In this document: piece by piece, positions 12,111-24,085 of the stretch | How positions within the stretch are numbered: the first letter of the stretch is position 1 | Layout of the letters: every line of letters begins with the position of its first letter | Assembly (NCBI GenBank): GCA_001466705.2 | Contig: LATX02000186.1 | Coordinates: 372,001 to 436,000 of the forward strand | Length of the DNA stretch: 64,000 bases | Source: Moniliophthora roreri | Lineage: Eukaryota > Basidiomycota > Agaricomycetes > Agaricales > Marasmiaceae | Direction of reading: 5' to 3' | Made by a program: the position numbers and the translations under genes | The notes under the pieces: model-generated | What the model was told of the DNA's origin: nothing | Seen by the model: only the letters and a program-made list of their open reading frames with translations | The model's database searches: none

Positions 12111-12300
12111 GCAATGGAGTTGGTATGGAAAATGTGGTGATGGATTGTCGTGCTGGATGTTTTGACTATCGTGAGTCTTGATTTGTCTTTTTGCGACTGA
12201 CTGATATGATTTTGACTTTGCACCAGCCTATAATAACGGTTATCACTGTCTTTAATGTCATTGCAGGCCCTTCAAATCCCATGTGTTGTCGTCTCTACCG
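12111..12300 (+). repeat. Small gene fragment repeated at 19310-19490
   Basis: The segment with ggtatggaaaatgtggtgat and the downstream words aacggttatcactgtcttt recurs at 19317-19460 with about one change per ten bases. In one frame it reads GMENVVMDCRAG followed by FDYR and a GT donor, suggesting an exon. The parent gene is not recognised. Confidence 0.55.
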
Positions 12301-13359
12301 GTCAGACAGGTGGCCTGTTTCGATATCACGCGGAAGATGTCCAGATCTTTCCTCCACATTTCCGGTCTGAGCAGAGTCGCATATCCGCGTTCAGGAAGTC
12401 GAGGAATCTGCAGACACTTTTGTCATTTCCCTCATTGGCTGACCTCACCCTTTGCGATCGGCGAATGTCTCGCAGATGGTAATTGGTCGGGCCTTGGCGT
12501 GTTCTTGGAGTCGCCCGGGAAGTTCGACTCACCGAGCGCTTCATCCATTATCAGATAATATGTCGGGACTTGTATCCACCAATATCTTCCCGGTACACTG
12601 CCTTGCGGGAATGTCGATGTCAGAGTGGACTAGAGCGACGGCGCGAGGTCAGCAAGTTGGGAACTCCTCACCAGGTTATTTTGAACCCATACCTGGTCCA
12701 CAAGAGCCTCCATCAGCTTCAGGTTGTATCGCGAAGTCATCTGGGATTTGGTACTCGATCGCTACCGTTATCCCAAATTCTCCTCTGGAGCAGTGTCATG
12801 CTTTACAAGTCGGAAATCCTGCAGAGGACAATCATGGACAGGCAGAAACGTTGTACGGCCAGATTGATGACGACGTTGGGGGTATAGGTGCCGACGAGCA
12901 TGTATGACGGCACATTGGCTTAAATGGCTGTGCATCACCGACGAGCAGACTCTAACCCCGCTTCACCTGCCCCCGACTCTTTCCATCCACGAATATTATC
13001 GAGAATTCGCGGCACCCCTGCATGAACAAAATCTTCACGTCATTGTTTTTGAACCAGCTTTCCGTCAATCCATCCACGCCTGCCGACGATTGACTCTTAC
13101 CTCGCCTCGAACATCTAGCTTTGACAGCTCACCTACTGGAATTCGATTTCGCAGCTTTGGAATGTATTCAAAACAAGGCGGCTGCTTTCGTGTTGGAGAT
13201 TAGCGTGCCGTATTCATGTTCATGTTCCTCGTAAAGGTTCTTTTTGGGCACTTTAAAAATACAGGCATGTGTTTTGATATATCACGTATGCCAGTTTCTT
13301 GTTTTTCGAGTACGTGTCCAAGCTATCAAAAGGTACAACAAGGAATACAGACTATTTTA
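12301..13359. other. Unassigned region
   Basis: Overlapping open stretches exist on the plus strand at 12255-12907 and 12904-13203. I tested them by eye against cytochrome P450 and transposase motifs without a convincing match. Nothing can be assigned. Confidence 0.35.
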
Positions 13360-15130
13360 TTTGCCATCAAGACATTACATGAATTGATGGATTTGATACT
13401 GTATCAACTTTGGCTATCGGCTTCAGTTTCGTTCGAGCGGCAGGTACTACTTGTTGTCCATGTAGGCGAAAGGTGAAATAGGCCTCACTTACCTTCGGCC
13501 ATCCTTTCCTCGCAACAGCATTTGCGAAACCTCGAGCATTGTAGAGCTTCCACAATTCTGGCAGAAGTGGTGGAGCTCGTAGCTAGAATGGAAGGCAGGC
13601 ATAAGACCAACACGACTTTCCTCACCTGCCAAGTACTGATAATCAAAGCCTTCCCGCTCGACAGCTGAGCCTTCGATAGAATTTTAAAGCCATGCACGAC
13701 GAGCTTCCCCACCTGACGAACCCGTACTTGGCTCGGTGATAAGTACCATATCGATAAGGGATAGTCATGGAGAAAAACGCCCATCCCTGAGCCATCATGA
13801 GGTCGTGTGGAGCACTCATGGGAACAGACTCCAGAATCGATATTGCGATGGAGCCTATCTCAACTTGTTCCTTTGTATCGCCGGTGTCTCCCGTGTCGGA
13901 GTGGATACAGCAAGTTCCACAGGGTACATAACCGGACCTTGTACATCCTGAGCGAACTTACCAGCATGCTGACTGGAACGATTCATGCCAAAATATCCAG
14001 CAAGTCCAGCTGGGGAACCTTTCTGGGGGCGGATGAAGAGGATAGAAGCCGCCGACATCCACAGTCCGATTCTTATGTTTTGTAGTAGGATGGTCAAGCT
14101 CCGCAGGCTCAGAGAAAGTGTAGCTCCAATGTTTTGCATTTCGTCCAGGTTGGTAGAAGAAGGGTACGTGTGTATCTAGGTTGTGACTGCTGGGTCATGC
14201 AACTTGTAAAGAGTCTTTGGCCGTGTGCGATGGAAATCCGGAAATCGTTGGGGTGAGATCGGCTAGCGAAGGAAACGCCAACGGCGTCTGCACACCGTCA
14301 TCCTGCTACTCTTGCCTCGACTGACTGCAGAAATTCTGGGGACACGTTTCGTTCAGGGAATGATGCGGAAGAAAAGGCACATCGTTTCGCGGCATTTGAT
14401 CTACTGGTCATGGAAGTACTTGGGTATAGCAGTAGGATATCGAAAACAGCTGTAAATCTATAATGAGTTGGAAGTCACTCGCTCGGACGTATTTGGCACT
14501 CACCATAATCATAATATCCGCGTTACAACCTATTAATGCACTCTCTATACCCACTCCACTAGCATCCACGCGTATCTGGGTTGTCCACGTCTGTGCTTGC
14601 GCTGGCCAGAAGTGCGTGTATGAAAACTGACCAGGTTTGTCATTACGTTACCCCATACTTGTCGATTCACGAGAGCGAGGAATCATTGAGCAATGCTGTT
14701 GGAATAAGAGTCTGCAATACGTCGATAGAAGGGTTTCCTTTTGCCTAAGAGCTTGCAGGACTAGCAGTTCCAACTTCCAGGCGAGGGATGATACGAGCAA
14801 TAAGCAGAGCTTGGCGCCGCGTAGTACCCATGTGTAATCGTTGGCTGAACCCGAGTAGTACACCATATTGAGCAATGAGCCCAGTACCATACAAAAATAA
14901 TAAATGAAAGCTACGCACTTGATAATGTGATTTGGAGTCAACAGTATCCGATACTACGCCACAAGGAAATTGAAACCATTCTTCACTGGTGGGGAATTCA
15001 AACTGGCACTTGTGCGTCTTGGAGAAAAACTTGGTCAAGATGTGGGAGTTGTTGTGCAAGCAGGACATTTCGGGGGGAGAGGCGCAAGGAGGGTTGGATG
15101 GTGGTTGCAGTGAGAGAGTAGTCGCGGAAA
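13360..15130. pseudogene. Fragments of an unrecognised gene, relatives at 22910-23800
   Basis: On the minus strand an exon-like piece near 13490-13575 reads LRAPPLLPELWKLYNARGF and ends at a GTAAGT donor. A related LWKTYNASGLADAVE occurs on the plus strand near 22940. A second shared piece is VLQALRQKETLLSTYC (minus, near 14720) against VLQALRQMETLLSLYC (minus, near 23680). Both loci therefore keep decayed parts of the same sequences. I do not recognise the family. Confidence 0.45.
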
Positions 15131-15585
15131 AGGACAGTCTGTTCAGGGCTAGACTTGGATTCTATGGGCAGAGACTTAAGTCGTTAGAGAATCACGTCAG
15201 TGTTCAAAAGTCGCTGAGAACACACTGTTGGTACCCAATGATGCTGCTTGAGTATCCCAGAATACGCCAACAACGCTCGAGTTCTACCAGCTGTAGTTTG
15301 ACAAGCTCCAGGGTGATTGCAGGTATGCCATGAATGAAGCTCTAAACTGCCGCCCAAATCGGTGGTAGTCGTTGACATTTGAGGAAGTGATTTGCGAGAG
15401 CAGTGGAAGCGCAATCAGAGAGCGCGATTCCCGCCCCGTTGACCAGCAACGCGTCACCTCGACATGACCTACTAAAGTTTATTGAATATAGTATATGCAT
15501 ATCAGATAGAATTCTGAGCACTGATACAAATTTGTAGCCAGTATGCGTATCATACATTGTCAATCATACAACCCGCTTCGCCTCA
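15131..15585. other. Unassigned spacer downstream of unknown family copy A
   Basis: No coding signal I could support. It differs from the 3' flank shared by copies B and C, so copy A has a different downstream context. Confidence 0.35.
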
Positions 15586-17354
15586 CTATGCATCCAGAAC
15601 CTCCCATTCCGAGTCTTCATCCGATATTCCTGATTCATCTGATGTTTCTGAAACTGAGTATTTAGTCTGAGGAAGAGAAAGAGCCTATTGTATGGGTGAC
15701 ACACCTTCAACGAGCACAAAACGATCCTCGGTACCAACAATCTCCAACTCCAAATAACCCCTACTTCGTGCCCAATCAGAGGTAGTGGGGTCAAAGCCCC
15801 GAGCCTTCTGCCAGTCTTGGAGGGCAGTGTAGATGTGGGTTGGCCATGAGTACAGCTCAACTCTAATGGGATGTCTTGTGCTGAGCACGAGTACTGGAAG
15901 GCCCCACCACTCACATTCCTCCTCTGACAGCCGAGATTGACCGGTCTTGTCAAAAGACCAGAAGTAACGAGGTCTTTTCAACCAGGATACGAGTTCGGAT
16001 AGTGTTGTGGGGGGGGGATGAACGAAGAGGTAAACAGGTTTTAGCGGTGTTTCTTCAACTGGGTGTTTAGCATTACGGAGGGTGGAGAAGGTTGGGGGGC
16101 ATTGAGTGGATTGTAAACTCAGGTAGGGTGGTTCAACAATAACTAGTGGGTGAAAGAAAATATCAGTTTGTGTAATATATTAAACAGTGAGGGGACATAC
16201 AAAAGTTTTCCTTTCCCTCTGTAACGTCAAGAGCATCGAAAACCCGCGAGGACTGCAATATCCACTCATTGTGGAACCTCCACCAATCATACCAAACTTC
16301 AAGATCAACATGCTCCCCTTGAATTAACTTGAAGCTTGCAGATTCCTGAGCCTAAATCAAACATAGGATCCACAATATCACTCACCGTATCAAACCCCCA
16401 TCCAGCTCTGTTCTATCCACTAATCCATCTGTCCACCACCTCCATAACGAACGAGCTTCTCGTGGCCTCCTCGCAACAGCTTCCAATGACGGAGAGTAGA
16501 CAGTGCCAAACCGAAGTCCACCTATGACGTCCATCGGGAGATGATCGGGTGGATTCCACAAAAGACTGCGGAGATAGCGGGGCATCGCGGAACTCCAGTC
16601 AGGATGGTCGGATCGGTGGTCTTCTGCCATTCGAAACAGATCGTCAAGAGAGGTAGGCTTCGAGCTAGGTAATGCACATTCCAATACACTATCATCCACA
16701 CTCCGCCCGAATTTGCTAAAGAACCTGATGGAAGTGTCATCCTTCAGCATGTCAATAGTGGGTGGGACAACAATGGACTTGTTTGGAATAAAATCAAGAA
16801 ATTGGGTGAAAGGACCATCAGGCCCACTGAAAAGCACGCCACTGGTGGTGTTCATCCATAACCTTTTATCTAAGCATCCCATGTTGTTACGCTGGAAGAG
16901 CCAACAGTGTTAGCTCAAGAAATTGAGGCGAGAGCAGAGATCTAGACTGACTGCCAGATATCGAATGTAGACATGCATCCAGAGGGATCCCGTGTAAAGA
17001 TGCGCACAGGGGATTAGTTCTATGAGTACCATCAGGACATGCTGTCAATGGAAAGCTCAAGGTGAGTCGTACCGTGATGAAAGATCAGCGCTGGGATTGC
17101 TGACTGGTTAATGCCAAATAGTTGCGGATTGCTGGCTGTCTGTCAGATATAAAGCTTCCGAGTGATAGACGAAAGCCTACTGGGTACGCGAGAACTGTCC
17201 AAAATCCTTCTCCCATAAATCTTGTGCATTTTTGCCTTCGTAGATCATAGCAGTAAACTTGGATTCCCGATCAACTATTTCGACAGTATAGATTGTTCTC
17301 TGAGCTGATGACTTGTATCGACCGACTAATTCTCCGTTTTGCCATTTCCAATCG
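15586..17354 (-). pseudogene. Unknown agaricomycete family, copy A, 5'-truncated
   Basis: On the minus strand, exons read DWKWQNGELVGRYK, FTAMIYEGKNAQDLWEKDFG, INQSAIPALIFHH, SGVLFSGPDGP, KSIVVPPTIDMLKDD, SWPTHIYTALQDWQKARGFD and FVLVEG. The last exon ends EWEVLDA-stop at 15586. Order, intron positions and length match the full copy B (58665-60672), and frames are open where compared. It lacks exon 1 and the start of exon 2 because the sequence breaks at the n at 17355. The truncation may be an assembly artefact rather than a real mutation. The last exon differs from B (ETSDESGISDEDSEWEV), showing a variable acidic tail. Function unknown. Confidence 0.75.
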
Positions 17355-17355
17355 N
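17355..17355. other. Single ambiguous base n at a sequence junction
   Basis: The only non-ACGT character I noticed. To its left is the middle of exon 2 of unknown family copy A (minus). To its right is the middle of an IDO exon (plus), starting TCACGCCACAATCGG. Neither gene continues across it. This is what a one-base scaffold gap between two contigs, or a collapsed repeat join, looks like. Confidence 0.9.
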
Positions 17356-18177
17356 TCACGCCACAATCGGATTCAGGACCCATGAGGATCCCACCGCCAC
17401 TCAGTGTTCCCCTCCTCCAGATCTTTAAAGCTAAGACCAACCATCTGTATTGACATACACTGACGAGGTGATACTCAACTCATACCTCGACGCATCCAAT
17501 AACGAACCCGAATGCCTGTTCTTATTCAACCGAGGCCCGGGATCAGCGCACGAGCAAGTCTTCCATCTCACAAGTGCACGAGTCGAATGGGAAGGTGCAA
17601 AAGCGATGCATGTTTTACGCGATATCGTTACCTCTTCGGCGGACACGCAAACCCTCGTGAGCCAGCTCAAAGCCCTCACCACACACATCCACACACTCTG
17701 CGAAATGCTTCTTTCTATCAAGAAAGCTTGCGATCCAGACTTTTACAACTTCGTTCGACCTTGGTTGGGTGGTGGGACTTGGGTATTCGAAGGCGAAGAG
17801 ACGGACACGCACACGCTTGTGGGATCAAGTGCAGCCCAAAGCCCTCTCATACAAACGCTCGATGCGTTCCTTGGTACTTCGGATCGAACCACCAAGTCGA
17901 AAGACCTTCTCAGAAGCATGCGAACGTACATGTCTCGTTCACACCGAGAGTTTTTGAAACAATTGCAGAATGGAGGATGGGATGACAAGTTGCGTTTCGA
18001 GTCATGTACAAGAAGGCTGTAAATTCGTTGAAGCAGTTTAGAGATGCTCATATTGTGATCGTGACGTTGTTTGTTGTTGGGCCTGCGAGGAGAGCGGAGA
18101 AGGCGAGGATAAAAGGGACGGCAGGGACGGGTCTGATGGTGTTTTTGAAGGATGTTAGGGATAGTACAAAGGTCTAG
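17356..18177 (+). pseudogene. Indoleamine 2,3-dioxygenase, copy 4, 5'-truncated
   Basis: The best preserved IDO body in the window. It starts inside the exon encoding the SVPLLQI-type block, then reads LTYTDEVILNSYLDASNNEP, WEGAKAMHVLRDIVTSSAD, LLSIKKACDPDFYNFVRPWL, GGGTWVFEGEE, SSAAQSPLIQTLDAFLG and YMSRSHREFLKQLQNGGW. The family glycine/serine-rich substrate region and the heme-binding His are kept. About 11 bases are missing near 18005 relative to copy 3, which shifts the frame before the C-terminus (FRDAHIVIVTLFVVGPARRA). One base is also missing near 17434. The 5' end is cut at the n. It shares its downstream flank and convergent neighbour with copy 1. Confidence 0.87.
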
Positions 18178-18354
18178 TAGAGCCGGTGCCTGCAAGTAAC
18201 CTAGTTTTTGTGGTAGCGAACCGGTAAAATATAGGGGACGGTTCATCTTCAATATCGGACGCTATGACGATAACACACGCTGCATTCTTTAACGCGACTA
18301 CATATACATGGGACTCAAGGCCTCAAGGTCGCAACAGGCAGCACGAGTGGCTAG

Positions 18355-18545
18355 TCATCTCGGTCCATAAACCTTGGAAAGTCTTGCTATAACCTCGTCG
18401 GTTTCGTTCGAAAAGCACGTCGTAGTGGTAATTGCTATGTATGGTCACAGTACCAACGCCGTCGTCTTCATCGTCATCGTTAGCTATAGGAAAGTCAAAC
18501 GAGATCTCGTTCGGAGTTCGATGTTGACTCTTGAGTCGTGTTAGG
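18355..18545 (-). pseudogene. Unrecognised gene tail, second copy (partner 2516-3113)
   Basis: The minus strand reads ISFDFPIAND, GTVTIHSNYHYDV and, after a frame change, ETDEVIARLSKVYGPR-stop. It matches the C-terminus of 2516-3113 but lacks the 151-bp intron: the bases flanking that intron are joined directly. Homology stops at about 18545. A relic. Confidence 0.6.
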
Positions 18546-19500
18546 AAGGAGGGACGACCAGGACTATTACTGCTTTTGAGCGTGCTGTCGTGTTTGAGAA
18601 GGAGAGGTTGGCAAAGGTCAAGTATGGTCTGAAATGCAAGTATTTGATGCTGGTGGGGTGGCAGCTGGAGGATGCGAGAAAGTTTCATTCGGACCTTCGG
18701 TATCGTCGTCATGACCGGCGCCAATTGGTCTTTCCTCCTGCGCTCATGTAAGGATTCCATTCTATGAAAATCACCAGCCATACCTTCAGCCCGTAGCTGA
18801 AAATTGGGAGTTCTCCTCGGAAGCAGTGACTCACATCTACGACGGGCCGTTGAAATCAAGTGGAAATTCTAGTTCTTGGGGATTCAGATTACGCAGGGAA
18901 TGTACGTCGTCATTATCATGCCTTCAATTCACTCAATCTGACCTTTGTTTTCTTTAGACGTCTAGCTGTAATGAGAGGAACATGCGCGGGTCGGGGAGCA
19001 GGATGGGCTCCATGGTGAGTCTTCATTCAATGCTTCCTTGATTCTCCTTCTGAAGAAGATTTGCACTAGTGTAAAGGCTCTTTTCATGGCCTAGCACTTT
19101 TCCTCGACCGCCACTGGAATGGGTACTCGCTCTCGCCAAGAAGCCAGTCAACGCACAAATCCTCGGTGATGAAATCCAACGTGCCCACGAACATTATGGT
19201 CGACAGGGCGAAAAATGACATGTCCCGGCTCAAGCTTTTCCGTATGCGCAATCTCTACTGGCTCAAGCACGAGACATCTCCGAGTGGGATGTTGACGACC
19301 CGAAATGTAGTGGAGCTGGTATGGAGAATGTGGTGATGGATTGTAATGCTGGATGGTTTGACTATCGTGAGCCCCGACTGGTTTTTTTGCAATTGATTGA
19401 CGTGATTTTGATTTCTTGCAACAGCTAACAATAATGGCTATCACTGTCTTTGTCAATTACAGATCCTTTGAATCTCATGTATTGTCGTCTTTGAACTAGC
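18546..19500 (+). pseudogene. Unrecognised exon-like pieces
   Basis: The plus strand is open for about 65 codons at 18560-18750 (containing KYLMLVGWQLEDARKFHSDL) and again at 18755-18900 (RIPFYENHQPYLQPVAENWE, then VTHIYDGPLKSSG). Candidate splice signals follow near 18960 and 19020. Near 19310 a block shared with 12111-12300 appears (GMENVVMDCNAGWFDYR followed by GTGAGC). I cannot join these into one reading frame and do not recognise a family. Residue composition suggests former coding sequence. Confidence 0.4.
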
Positions 19501-19599
19501 TTCTCATATGCCTGTCGATGCACTCAGTATTTGCGGAAGCCATTCAATCACAGCCGAGGTTATCGCTGTCCTTGCTAACGCTTACCCCAAAACTTGCCT

Positions 19600-20060
19600 T
19601 GTATCGATCTGTTCGATACGCGCTGTCGCATGTAACCGCAGGCTCTTTACAAGCCTCACGCTATCCTTCACCCAACACCTTTCATTCGAGCATTATCCGG
19701 GCACACATCCATTGCTACCATAAGCCAGTGTTGGTGGGAACTGGGCATGATCGCGACGGCGTTCGTGTTCAGAAACGGCCGTGGAACCGCACTGCTTCAA
19801 ATAAGCTCAGAGCAGATGGTAACCATTACAGAGGCAAGATTTCCCTCGAAGGTACGGTCACGATGTCCGTACAACCGTTATCGTCGTCGCCGTCTATACA
19901 GGCACGGCATGCAGCCCCAAGTTCACACGTGGGGTAAGGAGCATGGGGTATGCGCAACGGGTTACGGCAGGCTTATTCGATTGATTTTTCAACTCGAAAA
20001 TGTCGAGTGACCGAACGCTCAGCTTATCCTTTCTTCCCGCTTTCTGTCAGGACCACCATC
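19600..20060 (+). promoter_or_regulatory. Upstream region of MFS copy 1 (partner 62822-63262)
   Basis: It aligns with 62822-63262 over its whole length, including ggggtatgcgcaacgggtta and cgctcagctta close to the start codon. The duplication therefore carries the promoter. A cag before gaccaccatcATG could be a 5'-UTR splice acceptor. Confidence 0.55.
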
Positions 20061-22680
20061 ATGGATTCAGAAAAGCCCATCGTCTGCTCTTCCAGTTCCG
20101 ACAAAGAAGCTGCCTCACTCTATAATGCCCATGTTGATATCAGTGGTGTAGACGAGCGCAAACTCATACGCAACATAGACCTTGCTCTTATCCCATGGCT
20201 GTCTTTCTTATACCTTTTGAGTTTCTTGGATCGAACGAGTATTGGAAAGTGAGTTTTTTCATTTAGCACGTCTATATCTGCTACTGACCCTCGTATCAAG
20301 TGCTAAGGTTCGTCACATACTCTCAAGGTGCTCAAAATGCGTGCGAATGATTCTAAACAGTTGTACCACCTGGAAGAAGACCTTGGGCTCGACGACAATC
20401 AGTATCTCATATCATTGACAGTGTTCTTCTTCAGGTAAGTACCCTTGCCTATCTCTGTGAGTATTGCTCATTCTGACTCTGGAACTGAGCTACGCCGTTT
20501 TTGAAGTGCATATTTCTGACGTTGCACGCTGCACCTCACTTATATCATCTGCCAGGTCCCATCAAACGTCTTTCTCAAACGCTTACGACCGTCAATATGG
20601 CTCTCGGGACTGATGTTATTCTGGGGTGTTATGATGGTATGTTTTCGGGCACCGTTCACCCTTTATCAATCTCGCTTACATACTCCTTGCAGACAGTCCA
20701 AGGTCTTGTTCATGATTATGGTGGTCTCGTCAGTAAGTGGCTCCACGAAGACTCGCCCCTAAAGCTTGCAGAACTCAACAGCTCTATTTTTTGCCATCAG
20801 CTATGCGATTCTTTTTGGGAGCGTTCGAAGCTGGTCTGTTCCCAGGCGTGAGCTATTATCTGTCGTGGTCAGTACACCACAATATTTGATCATCAATCAC
20901 CTGTTCCTAACGAAATCTGCATGTCAGTTGGTATAAGCGGTCCGAGTTTGGTATTCGCGTTGCTATCTTCTCCTCAGTCGCGACGGTATCTGGGGGTACT
21001 GTGCCTTTTCGATTCTTTTTCAATTCAGTACTAATCAGATGTCCTTAGCTTTCGGGGGGCTACTTGCAGTAAGCATGTACAAAACTACTTCACGATTGCA
21101 GAATGCCGACGTCTCTCGTCGTAGGCTGCGATTGCGCAGATGGATGGTGTAGGCGGGAAACCGGCTTGGGCCTGGATCTTGTACGTGGCGTTTTGAACTA
21201 TACAAGCGCCGATACTAAATACGGGTCAGTATCCTTGAGGGGCTGGCGACAGTAGTGGCTGGAGCATTCTCTTTCTGGATTATCCAGGACTTCCCGGATA
21301 CAGCGAAATTCTTGACGGAGGCTGAAAGAACTGTGGTAATCCGTCGTCTTCAAGATGATGACCAGATTAGTGCTACTGGCGAGAAGCTCAGATGGAAGTA
21401 TATCAAAATGGGCTTTTTGGATTGGAAGACCTGGGTGGGAAGTGAGTGCGATATCTAAGCTCTCAGGGAATAGCGACAGCTGACTCCACTTCCGATTCCG
21501 ATGATTAGTGGTAATTCTTGCAGGTTGTGACATGCCTCTCTACGCGTTTTCCCTTTTCCTTCCGTCTATCATCAATCAAGTCAGTCACAGTGTCCGCGCC
21601 ATTACATCCAGTACTCACTCTTCTTTAACAGCTCGGTGGATTCGCTGCAAATAGGACGGTGGCAAACCTGTTGACTGTCCCCGTCTATGTATTTGCCTGT
21701 ATCGTCACTTGCCTGGTCAATTTCCTGGCGGGCCGATATGGCAGGCGAGGCTATTTCAATATGTAAGAGTGCATTTTCCTCCTGAACCCAATATTCTGAC
21801 CTTCTATCCTTAGCGCGTTCTTCTGTCTGGGTGGGCGTTACTTCTTCGATCCCAGCACCTGGCCTTAACGGTTCATCCATTATAGGTGCTATCGGCTACA
21901 TCATTCTCATTTCGTCAAGGAAAGCAGCTCTATCCTATTTTGCTGTGTTCCTGGCGTCATGGTACCGTTTTACTGTCTTTTTGGTGACTGTTGCTAAAGA
22001 ATCCCCCCCTGTAGCGCTATCTTCCCCAATATTCGTAAGCCAATGGCACTTTGCTACGTCAGGTCGTTACTGAAGGTTTCTCTTACACACAGCCAACACC
22101 ATGTTCGTACAAGTCGGATTAGGTTACTGTAATACCCTCAAGTGCTCACTGTCGCTTCACAGTGCCTGGATGTCCAACAACACTAAGGGATCCTACAAGC
22201 GTAGTGTCACCTTGGCAATGGTCATCGGCTTGTATGTCTTACTCTTTCCAGCGTTTCTTGACCTGTTGATTGACATATTCCCCAGCGGTAACATCAACGG
22301 CGCTGTCAGCTCGAACGTCGTGAGTGTTCATGGTCTGTCCATGGTCAAGACCAATACTGACTGTAAAACTAGTATCGTGCAAGAGACGCGCCATGGTACA
22401 CTCTTGGTCACGGTGAGTAGTTCAATGCCTCCTCTGTGACCGGTTGCTAATCCATTCATCTATAGAACTGGCATTGATGTATATTGGCATCGGAATAATC
22501 ACCTCTTGTATCTACCTCTTCCTCGTTAAACAAGAGAACGCGAAGAGGGAGAGAGGCGAACGAGATGAGATTATTGGAGACTCAAAGACCGGCCATGAGA
22601 AGAATGGCCGATACAATTCGGTTGCTGACGCGAAGAGAGAGAAGGGAGATGGTTACAGTGGATATCGTTACACGATTTGA
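20061..22680 (+). CDS. MFS transporter, allantoate permease-like anion:cation symporter family
   Basis: A plasma-membrane solute carrier of the Dal5/Tna1-type branch, whose members import organic anions such as allantoate, nicotinate or peptides; the substrate here is not predictable. Splicing about 21 exons gives roughly 500 residues without a stop. It begins MDSEKPIV, with first membrane segment LALIPWLSFLYLLSFLDRTS. Then come NAKLYHLEEDLGL, VPSNVFLKRLRPSIWL, GLFPGVSYYLSCWYKRSE and VSGAFGGLLAAAIAQMDG, a central cytoplasmic loop with WIIQDFPDTAKFLTEAER, a second six-helix half, and a charged tail ending GYSGYRYTI. All these are typical landmarks. Exon 2 is a 7-nt micro-exon (TGCTAAG, 20301-20307) and exon 4 is 16 nt. 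Intron boundaries are GT-AG. It appears intact, unlike its repeat-rich surroundings. Confidence 0.92.
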
Positions 22681-23959
22681 TCACATTTCACGATTATATG
22701 GATTCAAGCTGGTATGTTGATCAGATCACAACCAACTACACCTCTAACGTCCAAAGAAAGGTGTAACACGTCTCTCCGGGCCATGAGACCTAACATTATT
22801 TGGGAACGCTATGAACTGACGGCGCATGTAATATACTATAGAGGGAGAGGTGCTATGAAATATGGACGGGTGACTCGAATAAAGGTGAAGTATCGGGCAA
22901 TGAAGGTGTCTTATTGGTCCTCACCCTGCTATCATCTGACTTGTGGAAGACGTATAATGCCAGTGGTCTTGCGGATGCTGTCGAGAGCGAGGAACAACTG
23001 AGGCCAAGTGAAGAGACCTTGGTGGTCTTTGAGTGTGCCATTGCACCCACTGAGTCGATGATAGACCCGGAGTTTGGGAGACCTAATGGTGTTAGTGAAC
23101 ATGGAGGAAGTGAGAGAGTAGTGCAGAGTACATACCTGCTACTTGTGCGAAACCAAAGTTGTTCCTGTACTGTTTCGTTGGATAGGCTATGTATGTAAAG
23201 AGGAAGATCAGTGTAAATTATTGATGGTCAATTCCGAAGCTTGCAGAGGGGGATATACAACTAGGATATCACACAGGGTCCGACAACTTGCAGCACACAC
23301 AACACATCCGAACAACTCTCAGCACATTTGCTGGGACAACACCCGATTTCTGCGAGGTGCTATAGATGTACTTGAGCGGATCTGGGCAAAAATCAAGGAC
23401 GGCCGGGAAGCCAATTTTTTCTCCGGCGGTTTGTCCGATGCGTTCTGCGCGATTTGAATCTCGTCCGAGTTGGGCATGGGATAACGTCGGTGAGTCGGGA
23501 TATTTCTGGTGCTGTCCTATGTTATTCAGTGTATCCTGCACAGGTGTTTGTAGACACCAATTTCCATCGGGTTTGCATTAAAAAAATGATATTTCATCAA
23601 ATACTATAGCGACGCCAGTGGAATAATGGTTCGTGCTGCCAGTCCACTGCACGGCAATACAGTGATAGAAGGGTTTCCATTTGCCTGAGGGCTTGCAGGA
23701 CTGTCAATTGGATGATACAAGCAATGAGCAGAACGTGGCACCGCGTAGTACCCACCTGCCGCAGGGGGTCCTTCTTCAATTTAGAGTACATCGGAAGCCG
23801 AAAAGTTAAAACTTGAAAATTCAAAAGCAACCGAATAAAGGCACGCCCTCCGGCTTGAACTTCTTCCTTCTTGGCGCGTTCCTTCGCCTGACTGGATATA
23901 TAGATTCAGAACGTATCCAATGAGGTATCGAAAACGCCACATCGAAAACACTACATCGT
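22681..23959. other. Relic region downstream of the MFS gene
   Basis: It contains pieces related to 13360-15130 (see there) and a minus-strand stretch near 23350-23460 reading GFPAVLDFCPDPLKYIY. No complete gene can be assembled. Confidence 0.4.
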
Positions 23960-24085
23960 GAAAATGTCGTTAAAGGTATTCGTAGTCCCTAACTGTATTT
24001 CTACCGCGTTTAGCACCTCCAAGAAGGCTATGAAAAAAGTAACATTCAGAACAGCGAGGATTGGATTGCAACGTTCGGCACTTAC

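Noticed and set aside
12255..12907. Possible cytochrome P450 fragment
   Set aside because: Some words looked P450-like, but no heme-binding FxxGxRxCxG motif or ExxR was found in any frame.
23450..23500. tRNA-like T-arm word (gatttgaatctcg)
   Set aside because: No matching acceptor and anticodon arms could be folded around it.
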